Program-made: the position numbers and the translations under genes | NCBI GenBank assembly: GCA_023935145.1 | Contig: CM043698.1 | Coordinates: forward strand, 23,135,501 to 23,199,500 | From: Bretschneidera sinensis | Lineage: Eukaryota; Streptophyta; Magnoliopsida; Brassicales; Akaniaceae | Direction: 5' to 3' | Length of the DNA: 64,000 nucleotides | The notes under the pieces: model-generated | What the model was told of the DNA's origin: nothing | The model's input: the letters and a program-made list of their open reading frames with translations, nothing else | Database searches by the model: none | Shown: positions 13,011 through 25,100 of the stretch, in pieces | Layout: every line of letters starts with the position of its first letter | Position numbering within the stretch: the stretch's first letter is position 1

Positions 13011-13853
13011 ACTATACGGCAGATTCGCACGTGCGCATGTAAAATTATTTTATCTTTTTTCAGTCTCTTTATTTTTTCTTACTATCTTTTCCTTTCTGAG
13101 TGCAGTAGTCAATCATGCCTAATCAACAACAAATTTTCAGTCAAGAATATGGTTACAAGTGCAAATTAACTACAACAATACAAAGCATGCATTATCTTGT
13201 AGTTTCATTGACAATTATAAGAATGATTGTGTATAGCTTTAATTAATTATATATATATATATATATTTATTTATTGCTACATTGTAAACATAAGTTAGAA
13301 TTGTGTCTAAATGTTCATAGATGAAAATACATTTACTAATGCAAATTTACATAACACAAACACAATAGGGTAATTCAATAAATAAATATATTTAATTTTT
13401 TCATCTTCTAGATTTTTTGATGATATTGGACAAACCAGTGGTCGAAAAAACACACTGCCGGTATCGTTGGAAAACTTTCACCAATATCCTACCCAATGAC
13501 ACCCATAAGCACCCTATCACCGCCAACCATCACCCTCACGCGTCACCAGAAATTGATGAAGAATTTGTTAGATCTACGCATTTGGGAGAGTATTTCGAGA
13601 AAATAACACACCATCGGACTGAAATTGACCAAACTTTCAATTTTAATGGCCAAACTTCTACGGAACCAATCAGATGTGTGGTGCACACGTCGACGAGCTC
13701 CGCCGGTCGCACGAGGGGTGGGTTCCTGTGCACGTTAGATTTGACTCTTTTTTTTGTTGCATTTTTGCATGAAATTATTAAATTAACCTTACATTTTTGT
13801 TTGTATTCAAGACACAATACCAACTTGTGCTTACAATGGAGTAAGTTAGCAAA

Positions 13854-13903
<50 letters not shown>

Positions 13904-14100
13904 CTGTGTGTGTGGAGAGATTTAACATTTTCTTTTAATTATGTTGTCTCTCTCTCTAATAATTGTGTTTTACATAGAAAGGGTTTGTACTCGAACTAAA
14001 AGTTGTTATAATATATATCTTCTTCTTCTTCTTTTATGTTGGCCAAAAGTATATCATCATTAAGCTAATACATAAAAGATATATCACTAGTTCCTAAAGA
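13011..14100. other. Intergenic spacer with microsatellites
   Basis: The spacer has (AT)n at about 13243-13266 and a compound (TA)n(TG)n tract at 13855-13914. A 173-codon plus-strand ORF (13417-13938) runs into the microsatellite. It has no domain I recognise, and its end is just the IYIYIY translation of the repeat. No gene is supported. Confidence 0.6.
13855..13914. repeat. Compound microsatellite (TA)n(TG)n
   Basis: About 35 bp of alternating TA is followed directly by about 25 bp of TG with one interruption (TCTG). It should be highly length-variable. Confidence 0.95.
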
Positions 14101-14421
14101 ATGTTAATGGCTGTGGTACCAGAGAACCTTGAATGGTCTCTTCCAGTTCCAAGCGTACAAGAGCTAGCAATTCAACAACTTGAAACCGTGCCACCTAGGT
14201 ACATAAGAGATGACATGGATGAAATCACTACCAATCATTCCCTTCGTGCCGTTGATTGATATGACCAAGCTGGTCAACCCCAAAACTCTAGAGGTAGAGC
14301 TTCAAAAGCTTCGCTATGCATGTAAAGACTGGGGCGTACTTCAGGTAATTCCCACTAACATTTTGTGGTCCTTCTTCTTCTTTTAGACATAAAAATTGTC
14401 CTATTATTTTCGTTTAGCTAA

Positions 14422-14428
<7 letters not shown>

Positions 14429-14472
<44 letters not shown>
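14429..14472. repeat. (AT)n microsatellite
   Basis: About 44 bp of pure AT dinucleotides lie in intron 1 of the oxygenase pseudogene. Confidence 0.95.
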
Positions 14473-14474
<2 letters not shown>

Positions 14475-14875
14475 AGAATGTTAATTTTTCAATAAATACC
14501 CTTAAAAGTTTATTTCAATAAAATCATTTTCTGCAATGGATGGGGTAGTTCTATTAAAAAAAATCGGAAAGAGTAAATTACCTTTAAATTCATTAAGACT
14601 CTACCACTAAGTCTGGGTATTAAATAAGAGTATTTTTGAAAAGTAGATTATAATTTAATAAGTTATAGTATTAATTATTATATCTCTTTAAAAGATTAGG
14701 GTTTTTTTTTTTTTTAACATATCAATATACATGTAATATACCCAAAAATTTTGTCGTCTAATTTCAAATTTTTGTCATCTAATCTATAAAAATTTCTCTA
14801 GTTTGAGTCAAGTGTGTATACAGCATTTCGCTTTAGCAAATCACCATTAAGTCAGTAAATTTATAATTAGTACGT

Positions 14876-14973
14876 TGTGAATTCATAATTTCTGTTGAAA
14901 ACTTTCGAAATAAAAATTTCAAGCTGTGAATTCATAATTTCTGTTGAAAACTTTCGAAATAAAAATCTCAAGC
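14876..14973. repeat. 49-bp tandem duplication
   Basis: TGTGAATTCATAATTTCTGT and the following 29 bases occur twice in a row, at 14876 and 14925. I see a single difference (ATTTC against ATCTC), so the duplication is recent compared with its surroundings. Confidence 0.9.
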
Positions 14974-15073
14974 TAAGTTAGAGAAGTAGGCTGTTCGACG
15001 AGGACGACGACGACATTATGTACAGTTTACATGAGAGCTAAGTATAAAAATGTGATGTTAAATGACTACTTTG

Positions 15074-15563
15074 GGTAGGATTGTAATCGAGCCGAGTTTT
15101 TATCGAACTATTCGACCTAGAGTTTGGTCAAAACTTGACTCGATCAAACTCGAACTCGAACTCGAGTTCGAATATGAAAATTAGGCTAAAAAAACTTATC
15201 GAACTGAGTTCGAATACTTTAAGGTTCGTCTTGAATGGCTCTTGAATAGTTCGATAAGGTATTATCGAGCTCAAGCTAAGCCGAGTTTAAGCTCAAACCA
15301 ATATTTATTAATATTTTTATTTACTAAAATTTTAGTTCGGACTCGAACTCGAGTTTGAATGGGCAATCAAAGGCTCAAACTCGAATAAGCTCGATTGTTA
15401 TTGATCTCGAGTCGAGCCGAGCTTAAGCCTTTATAAAATTTATCGAACTCAAGCTCGAGCTTCATTTTCTAGTTCGATTCGAACTCAAGTCTGTTCATTT
15501 AAGCTCGAGCTGAGCTTGGATATCTTAATACTCGGACTCGATTAGATTTGAATCCACTCCTAG
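15074..15563. mobile_element. TCGAGCT-rich inverted-terminal element (MITE-like), about 490 bp
   Basis: The left end (GTAGGATTGTAATCGAGCCG) pairs with the right end (GATTTGAATCCACTCCTAG). The interior is dense in TCGAGC and CTCGAA words in both orientations, so it can fold extensively. It is non-coding. Similar CTCGAGC-rich repeats are common in plant genomes. The family is not assigned. Confidence 0.55.
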
Positions 15564-16227
15564 CTTTGGGGAGAAGTCCTTGTCTCTTGCAATAATTTAT
15601 CTGCTTTTTCACAAGTAGTTTCATTTATCTCCAAAAAAAGGCTTCTATACATATGAGATGTATTTTTATTTTAAAGAGAGAACCGTTAAAAGAAACATCA
15701 CAGTTGAAAGAATCTGACGATTAAGATTTGTTTGGACTAAAATATATAATTAAACATATAATAATTACTTTTTAATATATTATTATTAGAATTTTAATAA
15801 TATATAATAAGTATATATATATTACCAAAATATATAATATATTTTTTTGTAGTTACCAAATTAAATTTTTGTCACTTTTTATCTAAATTTCTGTAATTAA
15901 AAGTCTGAAAAAAAAAATCTAAGGGCATGTGGCTAGTGTAAGTAATTATAGAGAAACTCACTTTGTTATCAGTTTTTATCAATTGAAACTGCAATTTGTT
16001 TTTCTTATGAGTTCACGGATGTGTAATATACTATACAAAATAATACAAAGGACTCAACTTGTCACATGATTGATGAAATAATTTATGAGGTGTTTAAAGT
16101 TAAATCTGTACTTAATTAGTGTAACATAATTTTTCACCAATTTTTGCCCCTTCTCCCCCAAAAATAAAACAATTTCCGAATTCTAATTTTGTGCGGTTCC
16201 ATCAAAATAGTGCTAGAATTGAGAGAT

Positions 16228-16412
16228 TTTTACTTGTATTAGGTGTAAAATTTATTTTTACATTGGGGTAGAAACTTGACTGATAATTTTTAAGAATTTC
16301 ACTAATAATGTTAAGTATGTATATACATTATTAATGAAGCTTTTCAAAATTTTCAATCAAGTTTTTATCCCGTGCAAAATTTATTTTTACACTCGGTGTA
16401 AACAATAATTTT
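16228..16412. mobile_element. Small fold-back MITE-like element, about 185 bp
   Basis: The left arm (AGGTGTAAAATTTATTTTTA, then AGAAACTTGACTGA) is the near-complement of the right arm (TCAATCAAGTTTTTATCCC, then AAATTTATTTTTACAC). The stem is about 60 bp with a short central spacer and no ORF. Confidence 0.65.
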
Positions 16413-17018
16413 TCGCTAAAAATTAGACTAAAAGGATAAAAGAGTACTAGAAAGCAGATTCTATAAACAAGTTTTTGCCGAGCAGATAAACTAATTGTTT
16501 TTTTTTAATCCTAAAGCTAATTGGTAATCCATATGCAGTTTTCTACATGATTAACTCATCCAGAATAAATAACAAATTTAGTTTGATGGGTCCTATTTAC
16601 ATATCTTTCTTTTTTTTTGCATCATCTTATTGTCTAAAACACTCCGTTTTATTTGCACTCTAAATTAATAGACTAATTTTTTTGGTAATAATTCATATGT
16701 TTTTCCTTATAATCTTAATAATTAATATAGTGATGATGTCATATAAGTAAAAAAATCAAAGTTAGTAATTTCAAATCATAAAATTTGGAAACAAGTTTAG
16801 TTTTTCTATAATTAAGAATTTCTTAATAATTTAAATGGTTAGGAAGATGTGGTTAAATGTCAGCCAACATTGGTGATTACACTTTTATGGGAAAACATTT
16901 TTGATAATGGTGGTGTGTCTAAATCTTAAGCCTTAATCCTGTAAGCGATGATGTGTTTTTCTATCATTAAAAGAAAAAGAAATATCCTTTAATCGAGAGG
17001 TAACTGATGGAAGCTGGA

Positions 17019-17019
<1 letters not shown>

Positions 17020-17066
<47 letters not shown>
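17020..17066. repeat. (TA)n microsatellite
   Basis: About 47 bp of TA dinucleotides lie immediately left of the 224-bp tandem array. Confidence 0.95.
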
Positions 17067-17073
<7 letters not shown>

Positions 17074-17097
17074 GGTGAGTTGAGCCGGGAAGTCTAA

Positions 17098-17992
17098 AGA
17101 GTAGCAATTTAAACGTCAGTATAGCATATAAAAGATTGTTTTACAAAGATTTAAAGGTTGAGTAAACATTGAGTGTATTGGGGTTTGAGTTGTAAGATTG
17201 TGAAGGGTTTTTATACAATTTTTGCTCGAAATAATATGTATTGTTGTGTAGAAAGTTTTAGCATATTTCCTCTCTCCAAAAATTGTAAGAAGTGAAATAG
17301 TGATTGACTCGTGGACGTAAAAGAGTAGCAATTTAAACATCAGTATAACATATAAAAGATTGTTTTACAAAGATTTAAAGGTTGAATGGACATTGATTGT
17401 ATTGAGATTTGAGTTGTGAGATTGTGGAGGGTTTTTATACAATTTTTGATCGAAATAATGTGTATTGTTGTGTAGAAAGTTTTAGCATATTTCCTCCCTC
17501 CAAAAGTTGTAAATAAGTGAAATAGTGATTGACTCGTGAACGTAAAAGAGTAGCAATTTAAACATCAGTATAACATATAAAAGATTGTTTTACAAAGATT
17601 TAAAGGTTGAGTGAACATTGATTGTATTGAGATTTGAGTTGTGAGATTGTGGAGGGTTTTTATACAATTTTTGCTCGAAATAATGTGTATTGTTATGTAG
17701 AAAGTTTTAGCATATTTCCTCCCTCCAAAAGTTGTAAATAAGTGAAATAGTGATTGACTCGTGAACGTAAAAAAGTAGCAATTTAAACATCAGTATAACA
17801 TATAAAAGATTGTTTTACAAAGATTTAAAGGTTGAGTGAACATTGAGTGTATTGGGGTTTGAGTTGTGAGATTGTGGAGGGTTTTTATACAATTTTTGCT
17901 TGAAATAATCTGTATTGTTGTGTAGAAAGTTTTAGCATATTTCCTCCATCCAAAAATTGCAAAAAAGTGAAATAATGATTGACTCGTGGACG
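17098..17992. repeat. Four tandem copies of a 224-225-bp unit
   Basis: Units start at 17098, 17322, 17547 and 17772 with (A)AGTAGCAATTTAAAC and end with GATTGACTCGTG(G/A)ACGT. Copies differ by a few substitutions. Each contains TTTTTATACAATTTTTG, a TATA-like word. After the last unit the sequence runs on to TTGTACCGAATCACATT and ends at TGATTCCCAACA (18086). That looks like the end of a plant copia LTR (ACGTTGTACCGAACCACGT-type words), so the array may be an internally amplified, truncated LTR. Confidence 0.85.
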
Positions 17993-18086
17993 TTGTACCG
18001 AATCACATTAAAATTCTTGTGTTTCTTTATTTTATTTTTGCTGTTGTGATTGTGTATTTTGTTGATTGATGTCTGATTCCCAACAT

Positions 18087-19159
18087 TAACTTATGCCTTA
18101 TAGTTATTTTATAAATCAAAAAATCGCCTTACTTAATTCATCATAAAAAGAAAGTAGTAATTTAAGGAAAGTAGAAATTTTTATATTACACTCTGTTTGA
18201 TGTGACATTGTTTGGATTAAGATTTAAGCAAGTTTAGTATAAATCAATTTATTTATATTTAATTAAAATAACTTTTGTTTTAAAAAAGATTTAAACAAAT
18301 CGATTTAAACTTACTTAAATTCATGACACACACGAAATACTAAAATTAAAAATTAGGAAACAAGCAAAATCTTATGCTTGAATCAGTACCAGCTGTACCG
18401 AACAAGCAAAATCCCCACCATTTCTTCCTACTCTGATGAAGGCGAATCTTGAGTGTTGGTCTTCTTGTGATTTGGTGGTTCTTGATCTGGTTGGTCTCTT
18501 CACTTTCTAATTGGGTTTTGGATGAGGGCTTGTTTGAGGCAGTGCTTCAAATGGTTTTTGGGGATTTGAAAATGTTAAAAGATCTGTGAATTAAGTCCAT
18601 GGATCTTGATTAGCGTTGCGGACGAACTTGATGCCAAAGCCTGAAGCTAAGATGGTGATGACTGACAAGGTTGTTCAACGATTGCTTTGAATGGATTTGA
18701 TTAAAACGGTTTATTTGATCGGTATAAAATTGGTTAATTAAATAAAATATATTAATTAATCGATCGGTTAATAATTAAATTTTTTAATTGTTTTTATTAT
18801 TTAATTAATTAAAAAATTAATTAATATTAATAATAAGTTAAATATAAATATAATATATATAAAATATAATAAACAAGATCTATGGATGCACATATAATTC
18901 TTGGGTGCACTGAGTACACTTGCATCAACTGCTGTTCAATATTTTTTAATGAACGGTTAGCATGTATCTAGTGTAACTTATATTTGGTATATCTTTATTT
19001 ACTTTATCTGTTTTATGGCTTTTTGTAACTTTATTTTTTCATATTAATTATTCTCTTTTAATTTATCCAAGTAAGATTATCAAAAAGCAATAAAACAAAA
19101 ATAAAGTAGAAGAAACATGAAATGGAAATTTAATCAATCCGTATCCCTTAATCTTGCAG
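18087..19159. other. Rest of intron 1 of the oxygenase pseudogene
   Basis: The stretch is AT-rich with a long TTAATTAA-type tract near 18730-18870. A less AT-rich block at 18360-18690 looks like decayed transcribed sequence but gives no recognisable protein. It ends at the exon 2 acceptor (TTGCAG, AG at 19158-19159). Confidence 0.5.
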
Positions 19160-19614
19160 ATAACAGATCATGGAGTTCCCATTGAATCACTGAAAAGCAT
19201 GAGAAAACAAGCTTAAGAGTTTTTTGATCTTCCGATACAAGAGAAGAAACGCAGGGCTCAAAAACCAGGAAGTCTTGAAGGCTATGGCCAAGCATTTGTC
19301 ACCTCAGAAGAACAGAAGTTGGAATGGAGTGACATGATCTTCCTCAAAACTCTTCCTGTCGTAATCAGAAATTTGATTCTCTGGCCAGAACAGCCTCAAA
19401 AACTCAGGTAGCATTCATTAACATTCTTTTTAGTTTTTACCATTTTTTTAAAAGCAAAATAAAGGGTTTATTAATAGTATCCAAAAGGTGCATGACATTG
19501 TTTGGTAAAAACTTAAAAGCCAACTTAAATAAATCAGGGAAATGAAACCCAACCAAGTAGAAAGTCAACAAATCCAACAAAACTCAATTGCAAGCCAAAC
19601 ACCTAGAAGAAAAC

Positions 19615-20184
19615 TGTTGGGATTTTATCTCTAAAATCCACCTACTTAAAATTTAGGCAAAGAACACAACCACAAAAATTAATTAGACAAAACAAACAAA
19701 GAGTACGAAAACCAATAATTAATGTGATTTGACAACCTCTTTGCCTATATCTACCAACAATTCCACTGTTTTATTAATCTTCAACTACAACTTTAAGAAG
19801 AACAAAGTTGTGAAACTTTCACCCCTAATCACAATACAACAAAAACACTTAAACTACCTCTAGTTGTAAGTGTCCTCCCTATTTGACAACCCAAAACCCC
19901 AATACACCTAAAGCTCTCATCCTAACTCTAGTAGTAAACCCCTCTAGTTTACAATGTATATGGAATTATGAGTGTGCCTCAAATCTTCTCTAGGACCTCT
20001 TTATATAGAGGATATTTTCTTAATACTATTAGAAGAAAAAAAACATTACTACTACTTGTACAATTAACAATCTAATAGGAAATTACTACCATTCCTGCTA
20101 GAACAAGTAACTACAAAATAGGAAACAACTTTTTCAAACCAATTAGAAATCTTCTTTGTGAGGAATTGAACCAAAATCCTAACA
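19615..20184 (-). mobile_element. LTR remnant (solo LTR or truncated element), 570 bp
   Basis: The sequence is bounded by TGTTGGGATTTT and AAAATCCTAACA, perfect 12-bp inverted termini (allowing G/T) of TG...CA type. A TATATAAAGAGG promoter-like word near 20010-20020 reads on the minus strand. No clean 5-bp target duplication is seen, so an adjoining interior (about 20185-20500, no recognisable protein) may belong to it. It lies in intron 2 of the oxygenase pseudogene. Confidence 0.6.
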
Positions 20185-20539
20185 AATGCAACATTTAAAA
20201 CAGTCACCTCCAACCTAAAACTAAAGCAAACAACAAACTAATCTCAGCCATAAATTCCAAGAGCATCATCCTCAAAAAATTGATACTTGAGCTTGAATGA
20301 TTCAAATTCTTCATCCTTCTATAGAGCTTTGTTTCTCATAATATCACCACTTGGAAGACATTGATCATTAATCTCTACTGAAACTAATTCATCACTCACA
20401 ACTTTATATTTCGCAGCCAGTAATTCTAAATCTTCCTTTTACGAATGAGATTAATAGAACCCCCAACCCAACCCACATTTTGCATCATCTTCCCTCGCAA
20501 CAATATCACTTTTACCAAATTTTCAAATGGTTTGTTTCA

Positions 20540-21030
20540 GTTAGAGTTGATCAAAGTTGCGCTCGGGTAAAGCTTGTCAGTCCAGTCCAAAAATTCAGAC
20601 CACCTTAATTTTTGTTCAAGTTCATTCCTGTAAGTTAGGCTAAGCCCAACTCACCCATCAAACCCGAAATTCCTATTTATTTTTATATTTTGAGTTAGTC
20701 CAAATTACAATATTGTGTTTTCCATATTTTTTCATAGCACAGAATGTTAACACCAAACAAATTTAACACTAGCATCACATGTTACATAAAATAAATATTA
20801 TTTAATATAAATAATTAATTAAATATATGGAACGTAGGAGTAATATATTTAAGAGGTTCGGATAAGGTTGACTTGCCTTATTTTTTAATTTCTCAAGTCC
20901 GGTCCATTTTTTAATCGGGCCTAAATTTTTGCTCAAGCTTGGTTCATCGATAAATTTTCCTTATCAAAGTCCGTAAAGCCTACGGGTTAAGCCAAACAGG
21001 CGTGCAAGACAACGAACCCATGATTAGCTC
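20540..21030. mobile_element. Inverted-terminal repeat element in oxygenase intron 2
   Basis: The left end (TTAGAGTTGATCAAAGTTG) is partly complementary to the right end (CATGATTAGCTCTAGTTTG). The interior has mirrored AAGCCCAACTC and GGGTTAAGCC words. It is non-coding; the boundaries are approximate. Confidence 0.4.
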
Positions 21031-22126
21031 TAGTTTGAGTACTGTGTGAAATATTATATGTACTTATGAAGAACTAATTTTTTGTGTATTAACAGGGAAA
21101 CATTAGCGAGGTATTCTGAAGATATGAGGAAGGTTGCAGTTTCTATAATAAAGTTCATGGCATTGGCACTTAAGCTTGATGCCTAAGAAATCTGCAAGAC
21201 TTATCAAGATGGAATATATGAAATGAGGCTAAACTGCTATCCTCCTTGTCCGGAACCTGAGAGAGTTCTCGGGGTTGTGCCCCATGCTGACATCAATGGG
21301 ATCACTCTGTTGCTCGAATGTGGCAATACGCCAGGATTACAGGTTCTGAAAGATGAGCAATGGGTCTCTGCTGAACCCATAGAAGGAGTCGTTGTAGACA
21401 TTGGTAACATTTTAGAGGTATATAACATATTTCTGCATTTCAACACCCTCTAATTCAGACTTCAGTAAGGATTTGAAAATTAATTCAAAATCATTAATTG
21501 AATATGCAAGGGAAAACTGTTTGACTAATAGATTTCAGTGAATTATATATGCAGATTATGAGCAATGGGATATATAAAGCGCCGTATCATAGAGCAGTAG
21601 TGAACAGATTGAAGCAGAGGCAGTTAGTAGTTACGTTCTGCTATCCAAACTCGGCTGCTAGTATTGGACCAGCCAAAGAACTTACTTATCAACTCAGGAA
21701 GTCTGCCTATGTACAAGACCGTCACACGTGAAGACTACCTCCACAACTTTTTCAATTGGAAGCGGGATGTTCCATTCATTGAAATCCTGAAAATTTAGTG
21801 TTAGATCCATATAGTTGTGCAACTGATTCAAAATTTGGCTTCTCTTGACAGAAATTTGGATCAGAAAAAAAGCATGTATAAATGTTGTTAATTACTACTT
21901 AATTAGACGAGTCATGTTACTCGTGTAGTAGTGTGAAAATGTTCATGGTAAGCTAAAAATTGATATCATCTATAGGAAGCTTTTATTCATAGAAATGTTG
22001 ACGCGGAAATAAAATTTAGGAGTATAGAGTCAATATATTATTGAAACTTTGTATTTTATTTATGGGGAATGTTGAAGAAAAAAAAAGAGTTATGGGTGTG
22101 TAGAATTTGTGATGTGGGTTTATTCT

Positions 22127-25100
22127 CTATATGTTTGTTTTTAGCTGCTGGTCTAACATTTGCTTGAGCCTTTTCCCTTGTTCCTCAATCTGTAGCTGTA
22201 GATTTCTTTGTACCTGAACAAGAGACGGACAACAGAACTGTAATGTATGCAAGTAATATCAAATCTTGAATAATTACAAGTAAAAAAAAGTATAAAATAA
22301 AATAAAAACAACCTCCAGTTGCTCGTGCAGGCATCTCTGGACATCTAATTGCAGTCGTAGGGTTTCCACAATCTGCGTGCCTCTGTTGGATAGGGATCAA
22401 GGATGAAGAAAATGTTAAATTAATCTTGTTGTTGCATGTAGAAAACATGATAAATGAACATATAAGAATCTTGGCTTCAAGCTAGTAATACTAAATTCAA
22501 CTCAGGATAGTTATTCCTTTTCTCTTTCTTTTTGTTAAATAAACATACTTCAACTTTTCTTTCTTGTTTGTGCAAGCTTACGTTTTTGGGTCGAGTCTTG
22601 TCATTGTATCTATATCAGTTCTCCTTTCAGCTTTCCCTGTAATAAAACAGAAAGTGCGTGGATATCAGATACTTGATAATTAGTGCAAAATGCAAGTTAT
22701 TTATATATAAAATGATCCCATGTCTCATGCATAATTAGTACAAAAATGGAATCTTATTTAAAATGATCCCATATCTCATGATTTTAACCAACATATAACG
22801 AGTTCTCAACCTCAAGGTCTTTGGCCTGTTGGTAGTCACTCCCCTTCTTGAGTTCAAGCATATAGGTTCATTTCCATGCAATTCCCCCCTCCCCTACCCC
22901 CCAAAGAGTGTGTTTAGTAGAAAAGAAAAATGAGAGGAAGAAAAAGTCAGAGGAAAGAAAACTAAAAGAGTAATGTTTTTTTCTTGCATGTACAAATCAT
23001 AATCCTTCAAAATTGAGAGAACTTGAGAGTGATAAATGAGATGAGATTATTAATTTCATATATTAATCCCTAACTAACTCTCATATTAATATCCATTAAC
23101 ATCATGAAAGATATAATGGTAAAAATAATACTATTTACATTTTCTTTTCTCTCACATTTTCACTCTACTAAACAAGAGTAAAAGAAAACTATTTTCTTTC
23201 CTCTTAATTTTTCATCATCCTCTTACTTTTCCATCTTCTCACTTTTCTTTTTTCTTACTTTCTCTTGTACTAAACACATCCTAAGTGTCACAAATAGTTT
23301 GGAGAACGATTAATACATGCACATATGTCAAGACACGACTGAGATGTTTTATCTATATGGTGGTAGATGGAAATGCCGAATAAAATGCTACATGCTATTA
23401 GTAATTTTTTTCTTTCTTGGATAAATTCTATTTCTATAAAACCTACAAAAAATGGGTTCTCCTGCCAGCGCAGTTCAGAATGTATCATTTTTAGACATTG
23501 TATACAAGTACCCCAACAAATGAGGAACCATGAAACAAGAGCAGAATTTAATGGTGGCAGTAGCTCATTAAACTTGAAGGAGAAGAGTTTACAACAGTAT
23601 TTCATTTGGACTTAAGTATGTGAACTTGAATAATTTACTAATATTCATTAGGAAAAAAAAAAGAATTACTAATAGATATTGGGATGGATGTGTTCAAGTT
23701 TTCCGTTAGAGCTAAAGGTTTATGCAATTGTTGCTTGTATTAAACCTTAAGATACCCTCATTGCTTATCAGGGTGCAGTTCAAAATCCCACTTTAATTCT
23801 GGGATGAAGATGTTCTAGACAGTACGATTGGAGGTGTAAGAGATAGGACTTTGGGCATGTAAACAACAGCAGACATACCATTGATGCTGGTTTAGCAACT
23901 GATTAGGGTTTAAATGCCTTGTTAGTTGAGAGTTAAGGGTGTGTTTAGTAGGAAAGAAAAGTGTATGGAATGAACTTCTCTTTTTAGTAGGAGAGAAAAG
24001 TGAGAGAATTGATGTTTTTATCTCGCATGTATAAATCATAATCTTCCAAATTTTGGTAGATATATTGGAGCGTGGAAAATGAGATAAAATTATCAATTTA
24101 TCAAATAATTCCATTAAAACTTTGACATTAATATCCATTAACATTGTAAAGGACATAATGGTAAAAATAATATTGTTTACATTTTCTTTCCTCTCACTTT
24201 TTCACTCTACTAAACAGGAAAAGAGAAAATTATTTTCTTTTCTCATAGTTTTTCATTATTTCTACTAAAAATATGAAAGAAAAAGTCAAATATTTTTACT
24301 TTTGTATCCTTTCGGTTTTCCCTCCTATAACTTTTCTTTCTTTCTACTTTTCTCTCTTACTAAACACACCCTTAGTTCCTAAGATGTTTTGTTAGTCTAG
24401 TAGCAGCTCTCAGCTTGGTGTACCCTTTTTTTTTTGCTGGGGGGAGGATAGTATTGAATATTTCATAGATAGATGTTGTGATAAATGGGCCGAAGAAGTC
24501 AGAAGCCTTGTGGTGCTTTCATATTTGATTTTTTTCTTGCTTTTCATGAGAATTTTCCAAAAACAAATGCTTTGTTCTTTCAACTTTATTTTGGACCATG
24601 CTGAAACATTGGAGGCAGATTATATTAGTTTTAATTTGCTTCAGTGTACAGTTTGGTTTATGATTGCCAGGCTTAAAGGACTAGTATAACGAGGCACACA
24701 AGATAAATGAAATTAATTTAAGAACCACAGAGAAGACAAAGAATATACCTTCAGCAGATTCCAGAATATGCCTGGCAATACGATATTTCTGAATAAACAA
24801 CAGAAATATTCTTTGATTTCTAAATTTTTAAATTTGAGAAAATAAGGATCAAGATTCAAATCAAATATACATAGTTGAGTAATGAGCATTACAAACCTGC
24901 AAGTGACTTTTAATGTGGTAGATGGTCAATCCATTGGTGTCCATCAGCTTAAGTATCACCTTTGGAGTTGCTTCTACACATGTAAAACAGAAAAAAGTTA
25001 TCAATCAAGAAACATCTCATTAAACCTTAATTTTGAGTTAAAATATCTTTCTGACTTACTTTCAGCACCCCCAAGGCGATTTACACATTCAACAAATTGC

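Larger units (their letters stand above)
14101..21798 (+). pseudogene. SRG1-like 2-oxoglutarate/Fe(II) dioxygenase pseudogene
   Basis: Four exons with normal splice borders can be placed: 14101-14344, 19160-19407, 21096-21417 and 21555-21798. The conceptual protein follows the SRG1 subfamily of 2OG/Fe(II) oxygenases: VPSVQELA and VPPRYIRDD at the N-terminus, ITDHGVP opening exon 2, EGYGQAFVTSEEQKLEW in exon 2, NCYPPCPEPERVLG with HADINGITLLL in exon 3, and IMSNGIYKAPYHRAVVN in exon 4. The iron ligands (HxD and the distal His) remain. The usual RxS that grips 2-oxoglutarate is lost (RQL). Lesions are a frameshift near 14231, TAA at 19214-19216, TAA at 21184-21186 and a frameshift near 21692, after which the normal C-terminus ends at TAG 21796-21798. 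The last exon and all splice sites are preserved, so inactivation followed a normal genic life. Introns 1 and 2 are bloated by repeats. Confidence 0.9.

Noticed and set aside
13417..13938. 173-residue plus-strand ORF
   Set aside because: It runs into a TA/TG microsatellite, has no recognised domain, and an equally long ORF lies on the opposite strand.
23288..24156. ORFs inside MYB-CC intron 5
   Set aside because: They overlap MITE-like repeats or spacer and lack any domain.
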